The notes beneath the pieces were generated by a model that had not been told where the DNA came from, did not search any database, and worked only from the letters and a program-made list of their open reading frames with translations. The translations under genes were made by a program, and so were the position numbers. DNA of 54,453 nt from Branchiostoma floridae (taxonomy: Eukaryota; Chordata; Leptocardii; Amphioxiformes; Branchiostomatidae), in the NCBI RefSeq assembly GCF_000003815.2, contig NC_049993.1, positions 5,305,997 to 5,360,449 of the forward strand, written 5' to 3'. Shown in pieces: positions 45,401 through 54,232 of this stretch. The number at the start of each line of letters is the position of its first letter. Positions within the stretch are counted from its first letter, which is position 1.

Positions 45401-48400
45401 TAAACTGTGGATGGCTTTGACTCATCGTTACTTTATAAAACCAAGAGTAATGATGTTCCAAACCTTACTGACATCAATCAGGTTTTACTATGTGATAGTA
45501 TATGGCCTGGAGGTGTGGTCGGACATTCACACATTTTGCTGAGCTTGAACACAAGTTCAGGCCTTGAAACAGTGTTTTACAACTTGTCTTGGTATTGAAA
45601 AGAAGTGAGGACCTCATAACAACCAACAGGACATGTCTCCAATGCAGATAAGGCATCAGAAAGAAAAAGGATTGGTTGATAAATACATTGATTAATAGAT
45701 TGATTAAAGAAAAGATGCCTATGGGTAAACACATACACACTCCTCCATGTGGTGGCATTTGGCTATAAAATGGAAATGGGATGCTCTCTGAAGAGATCAA
45801 ACTATCCAGAAGAACTATTCAGACTGCCTTTTCCTTTGCTGGGAGAAAGGTGCAGTAAGTAATGTCCTTGGTGCTGAAACACCTGCTATTCTTAACACAC
45901 AAGAAAATAACTGTTATGGATGCTCTTCATCAATACACCTGCTTTTGATCAAGTAAATTCAGTGTTAGATCATGATATTTCATAACATAGAAAATATAAT
46001 TGATTTGCATTTAGATGTTTTTTTCTAGTGAGCAAGAATGAATGTATATAGCAGGCTGTGCTACTTCAATGTATGGCAAATGAAGACTGGAATGAGAATG
46101 AGGGGCTACTCTCTGTTATGCCCTGCTATGCACCAATACATCTCTCTACAGTGGAGGTCAAATTGAGGTGGAATAAGTCTGCATTATCTGACTTCCTGTG
46201 GGAAGTGTTTGGCCTTGACACATACCATAACAGCAGCTTACACCAGAAAACCATGCGTCCGCTCTGGATGAGAGACTGCCCATTACAGTAATTTAGAATT
46301 ATTGAAGTGACGTCTGTTCATCCATTAAGGAAATGTCCTTTTCAGTGTGCATGTGTCCCCATTACAGTGTAACATGCGATCCAAATAAACATCTATCAAG
46401 ACAGGAGGGGATTTTCTGCTGAGGTTTTGAATGGTACTATCTGTGTTCACAGCTTGGGATGCCAGCTATATAGGGCCTTCTTCCCTGTTTTCCTACTGTG
46501 TTCGTAAATGTGTAATTCTTTTTTTGTGCGCCTTATGACTCCTTTATGTCTATTTAGTGTACAAAAATGTGCCTTATGACTCCTTTATGTCTATTTAGTG
46601 TACAGAAAGTGCACGTTGCTAAACAGTTTTTCCATTTCTCTGCACAGATAGAGTTTTGCACGTCTAGCCTCATACATTTTCATCATGTACTACAGTTTTC
46701 CAATGGAAGTCTTTCCCTCAGGGAATAGCTTGTTCCTTGTATAGTAGCATAACTGCAGGGCATAACTGTAGAATAGGCCAGATTTACATTCCATAGAAAA
46801 TTCTAGATCTATATAATAATAATAATAATAATAATGGTTTATTTCACAGAAGCATTTCGCAGCCTTTAGACTGAATTGCACACTCCTTTCACATGAGAGT
46901 CAAAATCGACTGTAGGCAATACAATTGATTAATATACAGCTGGGTAAAATCCTATACAAGTCTTTTTGTGTGTGTTTAACTTTCTTTGAAACATTTAATG
47001 GTTTAGATATACAGGAGTGCTTTAGACACATTTGTTGGGGGTGATGGACATATGTGACCTGGTAGAATTATGTTGATAGGTGTTATAAAGAGAATCAGTC
47101 TGAAGATGTTTTAGCCCGAAATCTTTGTCAGAAAATGGAGGGGTTGAGAGATCAAGGACAACCTGATGAATGGGGAAACAGTAATTGAAGTGAAAGGTGA
47201 AGGAAATGTCAACAAACGGTCCTTGCTTCCACTTAATGAGATTTGAAAATGGAACAGTGCGCCACATATACTGACCCTTTTAGCTCTGTGCTTTCATTCA
47301 TGTATTAAGCCAGAAGGAATATTGCAGAAACAAAAGCCTGCTAATGTTGAAGTGTAACAAAGTCGTTGAATTAAGTTACAGGGACCTTACTTAGCCATCC
47401 ATATAGTACTGCTACTTTGACTTCGTCACTATTCTAAGAAGTGAAGCAAGCTCAACTGTTCATTGAATTAATTTGAGCTAAACTTGTGGTAGAGCTGACT
47501 TTTTCTTTTGCTTTGTTCACCTTCTTGTCAGTGTTCTCACAGTTCTAGTATCTGAATAACTGTCTTCTATATTACCTTTGCTTTGTACCTAATATCTACA
47601 AATTGGAACATCTCTGCTTGAACTAGATTATCCACCCATAGGAAGTCCTAGTTATTTTGCACTCCAGTTGTGAAGAGACATATCAGTGCTTACACATGAT
47701 GGCTTTCCCTCCTCACATCTCTTACACATATGTCCCACGCAGCTTGTAACAGATAGTTTGCCGGAAGGAGCCTGCTTGGATGTGATTCAGTGGTTTCTAT
47801 TACCTGGGGTTCATTTGTCAGAATCAGCCGCATGCATGAAGTTCCTGAGAGGCCTCAGAGGCTGAGTGAAATGCTGTTATGAATAAAGGAGTTTCTTCCA
47901 CAGGCTTGCACACTCATTCCACATTGACCTCGCAGTAATCGGTCTTGCACCATGGCTCATGTACCAAAGTAAGGTCTGCAGTGATAGTGCGTGGGCAAAG
48001 TCACAGACTATTAGCTGTAAAAGAGACCATGTCTGCACAACTTTAGAAGTTGTGGACCTGTGATAGAGTCAGAAATCTTTTTCTTTTCTATTATAGCTTA
48101 CGAGAAGTTTCTTCTTTGAAAATTGTCCATGAAAGTCTCTTTTTTTCGCATTGGCAGGTACAACATTGTAGCTATGAAGTGGTCATTTACTGCACATGAT
48201 GCTTACAAACATGAGAAAAACTTGTGGATAGCTTCCTTGCATGTACAAACTGTTATTTTCCTGAATGGTAGCAGTTCACAATAAGTCATTCCAAGGGCTG
48301 GTGGAAGTTCACTGATGAATTTGGAGACCAAAAGGTCAACATGAAGGCAAACTACATTCATAAAGGTTACTCAGTGTTACCCTTCTGCTCCACCTTGCCA

Positions 48401-50105
48401 TGAGCGCTGTCATGAACTGCCTCTGCAGTGAGAATGTCTGAACCAAAGGGCTTGCTGTAATCAACACAGGATGAACTGTTTGCCATTTGGCCTTGAACTC
48501 TAACCACGGGGAATTGACAATTTTACTAGATTTATTGGAGTTGTAGGCTACATTTTACATGAAGCAGTCATATGAGACTAGTCAAGGCCAGCCTCTGTTG
48601 TAACGGTAACCCTGGCCTACTTTCACCTGTAACACTAGTCCACCTAGGCCTTAATCTGCGGGTAATCCGTTTCTTGTATTGGTATTTTGGTCAAGTCGAC
48701 GGATTGGGTTTTCAAAATGCAATATTTTAGAAACATTACACTTTGAAACCACTGTTCATCGACATGTCCCTTACTTCCCTGTGTTTGAAAGCAACAGATA
48801 TAGGTCACCCGGTGGATAAAGGTGAACTTGCGTTATGTGTGTGGGGTTGTTAATGTGCTGTTGGTGTGGATATCTTAATACATGGAGCCAATGGCTTTAA
48901 CGTTAGCTCTTACTTTAGACCTTAGGTCCTACAAAAGGCTTGAAGGACTTCAACTTCAACCTTAACAATAACCTGAACCTGAGTCTGAATTTTTTTCTCT
49001 CAATTTGTACTGCTACCCATTATAAATCATAGCACACCACAGAACATTATAATCTATTTTACACGTACATGTAACATGCATTGGCATAATACCGGCCGTA
49101 AGACTTATACCGGCCGATAAAAATAATGGAATTTAAAGAGATCTACACATGCAACAATAGTTATTTCTGATGTATGCACACTTCAGACATCTAGGTGTCC
49201 AATACATCATTTACAAAGCATCGATAACAATGCATTCGAAGACAACAAGGCCAAAAGTTTTCAGGTCATTTTCGGGGCAGGCGAGCTCGTCGTGGGACAA
49301 ACACACTGTCACGTTCATCGCCAGATTTGTAGATAATAATCACATGTGCTCACGGCACAAGACGAGCATGATTCAACAGCAATCTTGAATTTCTTTTGGT
49401 GACCTACAACTCGTGTGAAAGTGTGAGGAACCGTTGCATTATCGCCCGGATCTACGGCTGAATGGGTCAAATTGAACGTACGCCGCCATTTTCCTGCCAT
49501 TTTTAATGCTACGCCAGCAGTAAAGTTTTACGTCATAGCGGCTGTGACGGACCAAAATTAAATGAAAATTCTTGTCAGTATACGCCCATTTTCTCATGAC
49601 TTTTTGTATACTCATGCAGGTTTTTGTTTTGTGCAACTACTAACAGGAAAGGAAGGAACAACAGAGGATGTATAAAGGTACATACCGGCAGTTAATTGTG
49701 CCGTGTTTTGTTCGGCCGGTATTATTGCACCCCCTTCTAACCACGCGCTCGTTCTCCGTGCAATTCCGCGGTGTGTTCCAATTACGATATTATGTTTTTA
49801 GCAGGACCAGAGAGACAAAATAATATACACAGAAGAAGTGGCAAAGGTAAGCTGTAACAGCAACATGTAACTGGAGAAAATGATGCATTGATCATTTGCC
49901 AAATTAGCATTGCTTGAGAAATTGCAGTAAACCGGCCGGTATTATGCCAATGGATGTTACAATGTATTGACCTATAGAATTTAATTTTTGTGTGACAGAA
50001 ATGAATCTTTAAGACTGATGGCATCTTTTTGTTCTTTTCTGCAGGCTTTGGTGACAACTTTGCCTGGAAGGACTTTCAGAGTGGCTTGCAAGAAGCAAAA
50101 GAAAC
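21387..50105 (+). CDS. TXNDC12: TXNDC12-like ER thioredoxin-domain protein (ERp18/AGR family), first two coding exons
   Basis: TXNDC12 (ERp18/ERp19) is an ER-luminal thiol-disulfide protein of the AGR family. Exon 1 (21387-21474) codes a signal peptide, MASSLIVSLAVLGCLSVLGC, with likely cleavage near A21, then GDDQNKGR plus one base. Exon 2 (50045-50105) completes the glycine and reads GFGDNFAWKDFQSGLQEAKE plus two bases. The joined GRGFGD-x3-W-x9-EA pattern matches the TXNDC12 N terminus just before the thioredoxin fold; AGR2/AGR3 have GWGD instead. Junction phase (1) and splice sites (aaggg|gtgagt; ttctgcag|gc; aaac|gtaagt) agree. The intron is 28,570 bp. Exon 3, expected to carry the CxxC active site, was not found before the window end and may lie beyond it or in the gap at 54133-54232. 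Confidence 0.78.
21475..22130. other. CpG-rich start of TXNDC12 intron 1
   Basis: Continuation of the promoter CpG island. Open frames on both strands at 21512-21823 reflect the composition. No repeat was recognised. Confidence 0.45.
22131..26540. other. TXNDC12 intron 1, unique stretch
   Basis: About 4.4 kb with no recognisable coding exon and almost no inverted-repeat elements. A (tacatg)n tract with self-complementary units lies at 23957-23982. A 140-codon minus-strand open frame (22890-23312) has no recognised domain. Paucity of repeats relative to the flanks is the only notable feature. Confidence 0.45.
26545..27112 (-). mobile_element. LINE ORF2 C-terminal fragment with zinc-binding motif
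   Basis: A minus-strand frame (26666-27112) contains RRAITQLRIDCHKLNIETGR followed by CPFC-x8-H-x4-C, the CCHC motif found at the C terminus of reverse transcriptases of non-LTR retrotransposons (zf-RVT type), and NSLYKGL downstream. The element is 5'-truncated: no polymerase domain precedes it. On the same strand an AATAAA lies at 26561-26556, about 100 bp past the stop codon. The first ~25 codons of the frame look non-homologous. Confidence 0.72.
27271..28198. mobile_element. CG-rich non-autonomous DNA transposon with internal ~190-bp tandem repeats
   Basis: Terminal inverted repeats cagaggcggcggca (left) and tgccgccgccactg (right) are flanked by a direct 5-bp duplication gcagt (27266-27270 and 28199-28203). 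The interior is four diverged tandem units starting near 27411, 27599, 27797 and 27988, each beginning gaaaattttgaaatcttgac-like and running through cctctaaaacgtcatttc. G and C runs near both ends (ggggggcgac, gccccccttgcccccccgg). No transposase is encoded. Confidence 0.75.
28204..28824. other. Gene-free intron stretch
   Basis: AT-rich, unique in appearance, between the CG-rich transposon and a local duplication. Nothing was recognised. Confidence 0.4.
28825..29116. repeat. Tandem duplication, ~150-bp unit, two copies
   Basis: agatagccaagaaatgttac starts at 28825 and its partner agatagccaagaaacgttac at 28975. The two copies then run in parallel through ttccctcctaccaaactctt, taagctttagccggtctc and gttgccattgtgagtcc, with a few indels in the middle. 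Confidence 0.8.
29357..30411 (-). mobile_element. 1.05-kb repeat element, copy B (inverted relative to copy A)
   Basis: Reverse-complement homologue of 17184-18231 over its full length, including the terminal hairpin cctccatgaaatgtcatgga plus gg (29358-29379). It encodes the same ~68-codon frame on the minus strand (29841-30098 open frame) with about 85 percent residue match by eye. With copy A it forms an inverted pair about 11 kb apart that brackets TXNDC12 exon 1. Confidence 0.75.
30420..30560 (+). mobile_element. LINE 3' tail
   Basis: Ends gattgttaaacaataaagtc, then attaatttattcattc, with AATAAA at 30537-30542 and a short ATTC-type tail. Same plan as at 6.7 kb. No coding part is retained. 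Confidence 0.5.
30561..31242. other. Gene-free intron stretch
   Basis: Unique AT-rich DNA. The open frames crossing 30428-30881 start in the LINE tail and have no recognised domain. Confidence 0.35.
31243..32325. mobile_element. MITE with outer ends AGTTCACCTTTATCC, split by a nested element
   Basis: The left end agttcacctttatccacatg, then gtaacctatatcc (31244 onward) is matched by the reverse complement at the right (ggttaccagcggataaaggt, then gaacta, ending near 32325). The internal flanks tcgacggacgtaggtttcaa and caaaacacacagattttata belong to it. The body is interrupted by the element at 31378-32266. A related uninterrupted copy is at 48632-48833. Confidence 0.6.
31378..32266. mobile_element. 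889-bp non-autonomous DNA element, copy 1 (nested)
   Basis: Terminal inverted repeats of about 26 bp: taacatgcattggcataata at the left, tattatgccaatggatgtta at the right, with accggtc blocks next to them. The near-identical second copy is at 49072-49959 in the same orientation. A minus-strand 61-codon frame (31622-31807, MAGKWRRTFNLTHS...) is kept in both copies with one change seen, but shows no known domain. Confidence 0.8.
32326..32851. other. Gene-free intron stretch
   Basis: Contains gtgtgtgtgtg followed by a run of G (about 32700-32724). Otherwise unremarkable. Confidence 0.4.
32852..33063. mobile_element. TA-flanked MITE, copy 2 (TACTGTAAATGCA family)
   Basis: Starts tactgtaaatgcattaaagt and ends catctgcatttacagta. 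It contains accatgcaccgtagtctgtt, the same core found in the other two copies (gcaccatgca-gtagtct). Confidence 0.8.
33064..33598. other. Gene-free intron stretch
   Basis: A short gataataataatgaat tract near 33203 followed by ctttaatgatgcaggcaata suggests another minus-strand retroposon tail, weakly. Nothing else was recognised. Confidence 0.3.
33656..33760 (+). CDS. Small ORF of unknown status, 34 codons
   Basis: The frame reads MTRINDLSFLGANYAPSAYS and continues acidic and aromatic to ...SPDE before TAA. It is open upstream to 33599 (another 19 codons). AATAAA at 33756-33761 overlaps the stop. The surrounding ~130 bp are CpG-richer than the AT-rich intron. I recognise no family. It could be a short retrocopy, an exon of a nested gene, or chance. 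Confidence 0.25.
   Translation: MTRINDLSFLGANYAPSAYSEDLTYFWDADSPDE
33761..34256. other. Gene-free intron stretch
   Basis: Unique-looking DNA with no recognised gene or repeat. Confidence 0.4.
34257..34490. mobile_element. Diverged fragment related to the 1.05-kb repeat
   Basis: taataaccttacgtttgcag, then gtgtgtctgtgaacacaata, cttgagaatgcttggatgga and ggacatgctatggtcacgat are degenerate matches to consecutive parts of the element at 29357-29610, in the same order. Only the first ~230 bp are represented. Confidence 0.55.
34542..34865. mobile_element. MITE-like element rich in TTGCAC / GTGCAA
   Basis: The left end cagcacagtgcagtgtacaa, then aatac pairs with the right end tgtgtattttgcatgctgca. 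Subterminal gcacagtgtgcaacc and ttgcaatgtgcaagtg blocks pair as well. Its size is about 320 bp. Confidence 0.5.
34866..35935. other. Gene-free intron stretch
   Basis: A plus-strand frame at 34823-35098 and a minus-strand frame over the same bases have no recognised domain. The rest is AT-rich. Confidence 0.4.
35936..36130. mobile_element. TA-flanked MITE, copy 3 (TACTGTAAATGCA family)
   Basis: Starts tactgtaaatgcatttaagt and ends acatttgtgcatttacagta. The ends are perfectly complementary over about 15 bp. It includes gcaccatgcactgtagtctc in the middle. Confidence 0.85.
36454..36923. mobile_element. ~470-bp DNA element with GTTATAACGGGGGCC ends
   Basis: gttataacgggggccaccct (left) and agggcggcccccgttacaac (right) are inverted repeats, continuing into taagatgccc / gggcatttta. 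The interior is AT-rich without a coding frame. Confidence 0.7.
36924..38424. other. Gene-free intron stretch
   Basis: Unique-looking. The stretch 37680-37870 is more complex and less AT-rich than its surroundings but shows no exon. The two overlapping minus-strand frames at 37893-38105 have no domain. Confidence 0.4.
38425..38603. repeat. Degenerate tandem duplication, ~90-100-bp unit
   Basis: gcacacaatactattgagcg ... caagcagatgta at 38425-38498 is echoed by gcacacaatagtataaacat ... caaagcagatgta at 38516-38603. Confidence 0.45.
38604..40189. other. Gene-free intron stretch
   Basis: A 108-codon minus-strand frame lies at 39181-39507, with no recognised domain. No inverted-repeat element was seen over about 1.6 kb. 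Confidence 0.4.
40190..40262 (-). mobile_element. LINE 3' tail, minus strand
   Basis: On the minus strand: gttttgtacttagctcagtt, then aaaaatgtacaataaagg and a tail of ttcattcgttcattt. AATAAA at 40219-40214. Same tgtacaataaag signature as at 6.7 kb. Confidence 0.5.
40330..40556. other. CpG-richer patch with repeated TATCACACAGGCT
   Basis: cgtatcacacaggctcaaag is followed by gtatcacacaggcttcc, 23 bp apart. The ~200-bp patch is richer in CG than the flanks and is likely a decayed repeat. A 66-codon open frame crosses it without a recognised domain. Confidence 0.35.
40557..46526. other. Long unique stretch of TXNDC12 intron 1
   Basis: About 6 kb with no coding exon, LINE or MITE recognised. Several short patches are less AT-rich than the average: 41060-41480, 42160-42320, 44730-44860. 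Open frames up to 108 codons on both strands show no domain. Confidence 0.4.
46527..46612. repeat. 41-bp tandem duplication
   Basis: ccttatgactcctttatgtc, then tatttagtgtaca occurs at 46531 and again at 46572, nearly exact. Confidence 0.85.
46810..46960 (-). mobile_element. Retroposon 3' tail with (ATT)n, minus strand
   Basis: Read on the minus strand: cagtctaaaggctgcgaaat, gtgaaataaacc (AATAAA at 46843-46838), then (att)n at 46835-46815. The tail plan is that of a LINE or SINE; the body is not identified. Confidence 0.4.
46961..48631. other. Gene-free intron stretch
   Basis: About 1.7 kb of unique-looking sequence with no recognised exon or element. Confidence 0.4.
48632..48833. mobile_element. 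MITE related to the outer element at 31243-32325, uninterrupted
   Basis: gtccacctaggccttaatct at the left, a shared internal block aagtcgacggattgggtttt, and ggtggataaaggtgaacttg at the right align to the ends and left arm of the 31.2-kb element, without the 889-bp insertion. It lies about 240 bp upstream of the second copy of that insertion. Confidence 0.5.
49072..49959. mobile_element. 888-bp non-autonomous DNA element, copy 2
   Basis: Same ends and interior as 31378-32266, about 97-98 percent identical by eye, same orientation. The right end is 85 bp from TXNDC12 exon 2. The minus-strand 61-codon frame is present here too (49315-49500). Confidence 0.8.
50045..50105 (+). CDS. TXNDC12: TXNDC12 exon 2
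   Basis: 61 nt. After the shared glycine codon it reads FGDNFAWKDFQSGLQEAKE plus two bases. The acceptor is a strong tttgttcttttctgcag. It encodes the conserved GFGD-W helix that precedes the thioredoxin strand. Confidence 0.8.
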
Positions 50106-52084
50106 GTAAGTACCTCCCTTAATATTGACAATACTACAGTAACTGTTACAGATTTAGAAATGTTTCTGACTTTCTTCTGTATTGAAAAATGTTTTTAAAG
50201 CCGTGAAGAGTACTCTACTCTTGGTTCTCAAGCTGTAGAAAAGAGATAGTGACTGCTATTAGAGTTGTCCGTGCACACCACACTTAGGGTTTGATCTTGA
50301 TTCATGAAAAAAGATGAAACTCGGTCAAAAACAGAATGATCCTAACACTGTCATTTTTTTTATAGCAATAATAAGTATGATGGAAAGGGGTCAACAGAAG
50401 ATCTTGGCAGGGGCATCTAGAGTGTGCTCTAGTCAGCATAAAGTCAGAGGAGGGATCTAACTTAAGTCAGTTTTCTTGTGTAAGGGCCCGTTTGCCTTGA
50501 TCAGGTTGGATAGGTCTTCAAAGATCTTCTAAGCAACAGAGACAATTTCAAGTTAAGCAATTGTCTCTGGGGCAAAAGCAATCTTCCACAGGGCAAAGGG
50601 TGATTTGTTCTCGTTTGATTTTTACACCTTAGCTGACCCCAATCAAAGTAAATGCTAATGACGTAATTTACCACCCTGTGATTGTCCACACTCCGTCCTG
50701 TGGATCTAATTTTCTAGGTCGTTGCTCATTCACCTGTCCTAAGTGTCCCCCCTCCCCAGCCAATAGTGTTTAATGGTGATGTGTTGTTCTCACAGACCTC
50801 AAACATCTCAGCAAAAACACTGATGATTATCTCTTTAAGAGGCAATTAAGGTTGGGCCTTTGGTAATCCCCTGACATTGCCTTTACTTTGCAGACCACAG
50901 CAGAAAGGCACAATAGGATAATGACCTATTAACATATACATTGCAGTTCTGGCAAAGTGCTGATGAAAAGGGGTAACTGTGAAATGAACCTTAAATGATC
51001 AATTTCCCTTTTAATCAGAGGATTTTGTCTTTAATTCGGGCCTATTAGGGTCAGTAGTTTTTTTACCCTCTTAAGAAGTGGACCATGATAGATGATAAGG
51101 TATAATCTGTGGAAAAACTTTTTATTTATGTTTGCAAACATTGTAATTTTCACAACTGTATCAATGACTCTGTTCATATTCCAGCTTTCCATCAATATTG
51201 TGAAATTTTGGGGTCTTTTACAGAATCCTGCTTTTATGGGATATTTTTTATTTCCAGAATGATACAATTTTGTATCTGAAAATAATTTTACCAGTTTGGT
51301 AAAACATAGGATATTTGAATTTTCTTTTACATAATCAGTTATGAGATTACCAGTTTCGTTCTGTACAGAGAACTCCAATATCCAATACAATTTTATGTTT
51401 AAGAATTCATATGGATTGTATTATACAATTACAAATAATTGCACAGGAAAACAAGGGTTCTTCTGCAACGCTATTTCAGATCAAAACTTTAAGGAAAGTT
51501 AGACTTCTTGCAACATTGCTTGGATATGTGTCATGTATGATATCAGTAGTCAGTAGTCAGTAGTGTAATCATTACCGCTTTGTATAGTTATGCCACAGTT
51601 CCCACTTCTGGGGCTACCAGGAGACAGCCACATAACTCAACCTACAAAAAAAACTACTGTTGTCCCCAGGAGTTTGGATTTATTTATAGCTTTCTGACAA
51701 GAATTTCTTTCATGTAGCCAAGTCCTGGGTTGTTGCCAGCTTTACGTTACAGTCAACCAGGTCCATGCCTGCCCGTGGAGATGAATTCTGAGGAAGCGGT
51801 TCCTAGCTAGCGCAACCTTTCTTTCTTATGAACTGCACGGCAATGTTGACATGCATAGCCATGCACAGCACAGCCAAGCCACGATCTGCCCACTGTAAAT
51901 CTCTAAAAGTACAGAGGGTATCAATTTGGATACACATGGGTGAGAACTGCCGGAAAGATCAGTGATTAATTGGGCACTACTCTTTGCGGTGCGTGTGCGG
52001 GAATGGTAATGAAAAAAAGTATCTAGCTCCAGGCTTAATTCGTACTTCCAACTAGCGTAGTGAACACCCGAGTAGATAGTTTTT
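50106..52084. other. Start of TXNDC12 intron 2 (or later)
   Basis: No exon with the expected WCxxC motif could be read. A 119-codon minus-strand frame at 51031-51390 has no recognised domain. Otherwise plain AT-rich DNA. Confidence 0.4.
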
Positions 52085-52525
52085 AAAAGCCCCCTGGTCC
52101 AGCTAAAGGCTATGAAAAGTTTGATACAATCATTGATTAATGAGAAGAGCACATAGTTTGGGACACAAATCTTACTTCAAAATCTGCACGTAAAAAAGTG
52201 TAATTGATAGCAATGTAGATAGCTGCTGGCTGTGAAAAGTTTAATGCTATAAACAATGAGTCAGTAAGGGTACTAAAGGATGTGAATCTTCAAAATCTGC
52301 ATGGAAAAAATATGTAATGGGAACGCAGTAGTTTATGCCTGAAAACCCCCTGGACTTGCTAGAGGCCAAGAAAAGTTTGATACTATGAACAATGACTGTA
52401 TAAAGCATGTGGCTTGGGACATAAATCTTGATTCAAAATCTGCAAAGAAAAACAATGAAAAACAGACTATATCATGTTTAAAAGCCCTTGGGAACCCCAC
52501 AGTCAGTAAAAAAAGTTTGATGTAT
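52085..52525. repeat. Degenerate minisatellite, ~120-140-bp units
   Basis: Units begin ggctatgaaaagtttgatac (52109), ggctgtgaaaagtttaatgc (52229), ggccaagaaaagtttgatac (52363) and cagtaaaaaaagtttgatgt (about 52502). Each is followed by tcaaaatctgca at a similar spacing in the first three. Confidence 0.7.
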
Positions 52526-52763
52526 TTCTTTCTAGGTGTTGGAAATGACAACAGGATTTTCAAGAAAAATGAGAGACTACTTTCTGTTGGACAGAAGACC
52601 ATCACTGGTACCCTCCCTGTTCAGAATAGCCAGATCAATGCAGTAGTCCCTATTTTTTGGTCAGAAAAATATTCCTGGATAAAATGAGTTGTAGAAACCT
52701 CGAGCTCTATCCTCAGTTCCAGTGTCCTGTCAGGGTAAGCCTTGGTCAGACGGTAACCGGTCG

Positions 52764-52869
52764 TTTCGTTACATCGCCTTTTCGTTACAGTCGATTCGTT
52801 ACATACGAAGTCATTTCGTTACACATGGGAAGGTCATTTCGTTACACATGGGAAGGTCATTTCGTTACA
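52764..52869. repeat. Short array of TTTCGTTACA motifs
   Basis: Six copies at 52764, 52780, 52794 (attcgttaca), 52814, 52837 and 52860. The last three lie in a regular 23-bp repeat tcatttcgttacacatggga plus agg. Confidence 0.85.
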
Positions 52870-53231
52870 CTTGATTATTATCCTATCTTGGTCGCATGTT
52901 AAACGGTATAAGTGTTTTCCTGTTATCTTGTTCAGGTTGATCTTCCTTGGTTGACATTAGAGACGTGACAGAACACTCAATCTTACGTTTGGTTTTGGTT
53001 ATTGTTTGTTTTTTATCGTTCGGTTTTGTTCCGTTCCGTGATACCAATAGACACATATCATTCATCCTTAACACGTCCCTGTTTCTCATATCTCTCTACT
53101 AACACTGTTCAATGTTTCTATATCTTCAAGAAAGGGTATTCGATTAAGTTTTTACCGGAGAAATGCGAATTTCGGGAAAGGTAAGTCAAATCATGTGTGG
53201 AAGATGTACCATTTAGAAGAACGTTGCTGTA
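52870..53231. other. Gene-free stretch with an orphan splice-donor motif
   Basis: A strong donor-like cgggaaag|gtaagt lies at 53180/53181, but no exon with recognisable protein precedes it. Confidence 0.25.
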
Positions 53232-53421
53232 ATGTATCTTGACCCGACTTTGCATTGAATCTTTCATATTCATATTCAGTCAAAAATACACAACAAGACT
53301 ATTGTACCATTTGGGTTCCCCACCGACCTTTGTCCTGTACACTATTACGGTATTCACTATTACAGTACTACGTACGTGGTGGGAGGAGGACAATGAACCC
53401 TTGCATCATGCAATGCATGAC
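53232..53421 (+). repeat. Direct repeat, copy 1 (~190 bp)
   Basis: Starts aatgtatcttgacccgactt, runs through aatacacaacaagactattg and gggttccccaccgacctt, and ends gcaatgcatgacg. It is repeated 708 bp downstream. Confidence 0.85.
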
Positions 53422-53939
53422 GGTCTAGCATCAGTTCTCGACAAAGAAAAATATTTGTGTGCGTTGTAAGCTGCTTGGTTGTAGGAAATGTACGGAAACA
53501 TTATATTTTCTCCTTCTAAACTGGCACAAACTGTCCATAGGTTTCTGTCCATACCATGTAGAAGTAGAAGAACATCTGCTATGTCGCAATCACATTTGCC
53601 GCACAGGCTGACGGCATAACCCACGCCAAAACAAGCGACGCGGGCGCCATTTTGAATTATATTCAGCGTGAAAGACGGTGCTAAGTTTTAAACTTTCAGC
53701 GTAATTTGTGGACACAAGTTGTACACAAGAAGGTGAAGAGTTTATCTCTCCCATATTTACAGTAGTTCTAACTCAGAACTATGAAACGAACGTCTTATTT
53801 TCAGCATGTAAGCGGTGTTGTGTTTGCCACGGTTCTAGTCATGAAAATTCCCCGCTTTATTTTTGTTGTAAGCCTATTGCTGTTACAAATTCCATAGCAT
53901 TCCTTGTATTTGTAAAGACCAATACGAGTACTACTCAGG
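53422..53939. other. Spacer between direct repeats
   Basis: Unique in this window. Open frames on both strands have no recognised domain. gacgcgggcgccattttgaa at 53637-53656 resembles the 5' border motif of some transposons or a promoter. Not resolved. Confidence 0.3.
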
Positions 53940-54132
53940 TAATGTATCTTGACCCGACGTTGCATTGAATCTTTCATATTTATATTCAGTCAGAAATACA
54001 CAACAAGACTATTGTACCATTTGGGTTCCCCACCGACCTTACGGTATTCACTATTACAGTACTACGTACGTGCAAGGAGGTACGTGGTGGGAAGGAGGAC
54101 AATGAACCCTTGCGTCGTGCAATGCATGACGT
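53940..54132 (+). repeat. Direct repeat, copy 2, ending at the assembly gap
   Basis: Same sequence as 53232-53421 except for a deletion of about 16 bp after caccgacctt and an insertion gcaaggaggtacgtg. It stops at the first N. Confidence 0.85.
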
Positions 54133-54232
54133 NNNNNNNNNNNNNNNNNNNNNNNNNNNNNNNNNNNNNNNNNNNNNNNNNNNNNNNNNNNNNNNNNNNN
54201 NNNNNNNNNNNNNNNNNNNNNNNNNNNNNNNN
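54133..54232. other. Assembly gap, 100 N
   Basis: Exactly 100 N, the usual placeholder for unknown length. Open frames running through it are artefacts. Confidence 0.95.
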
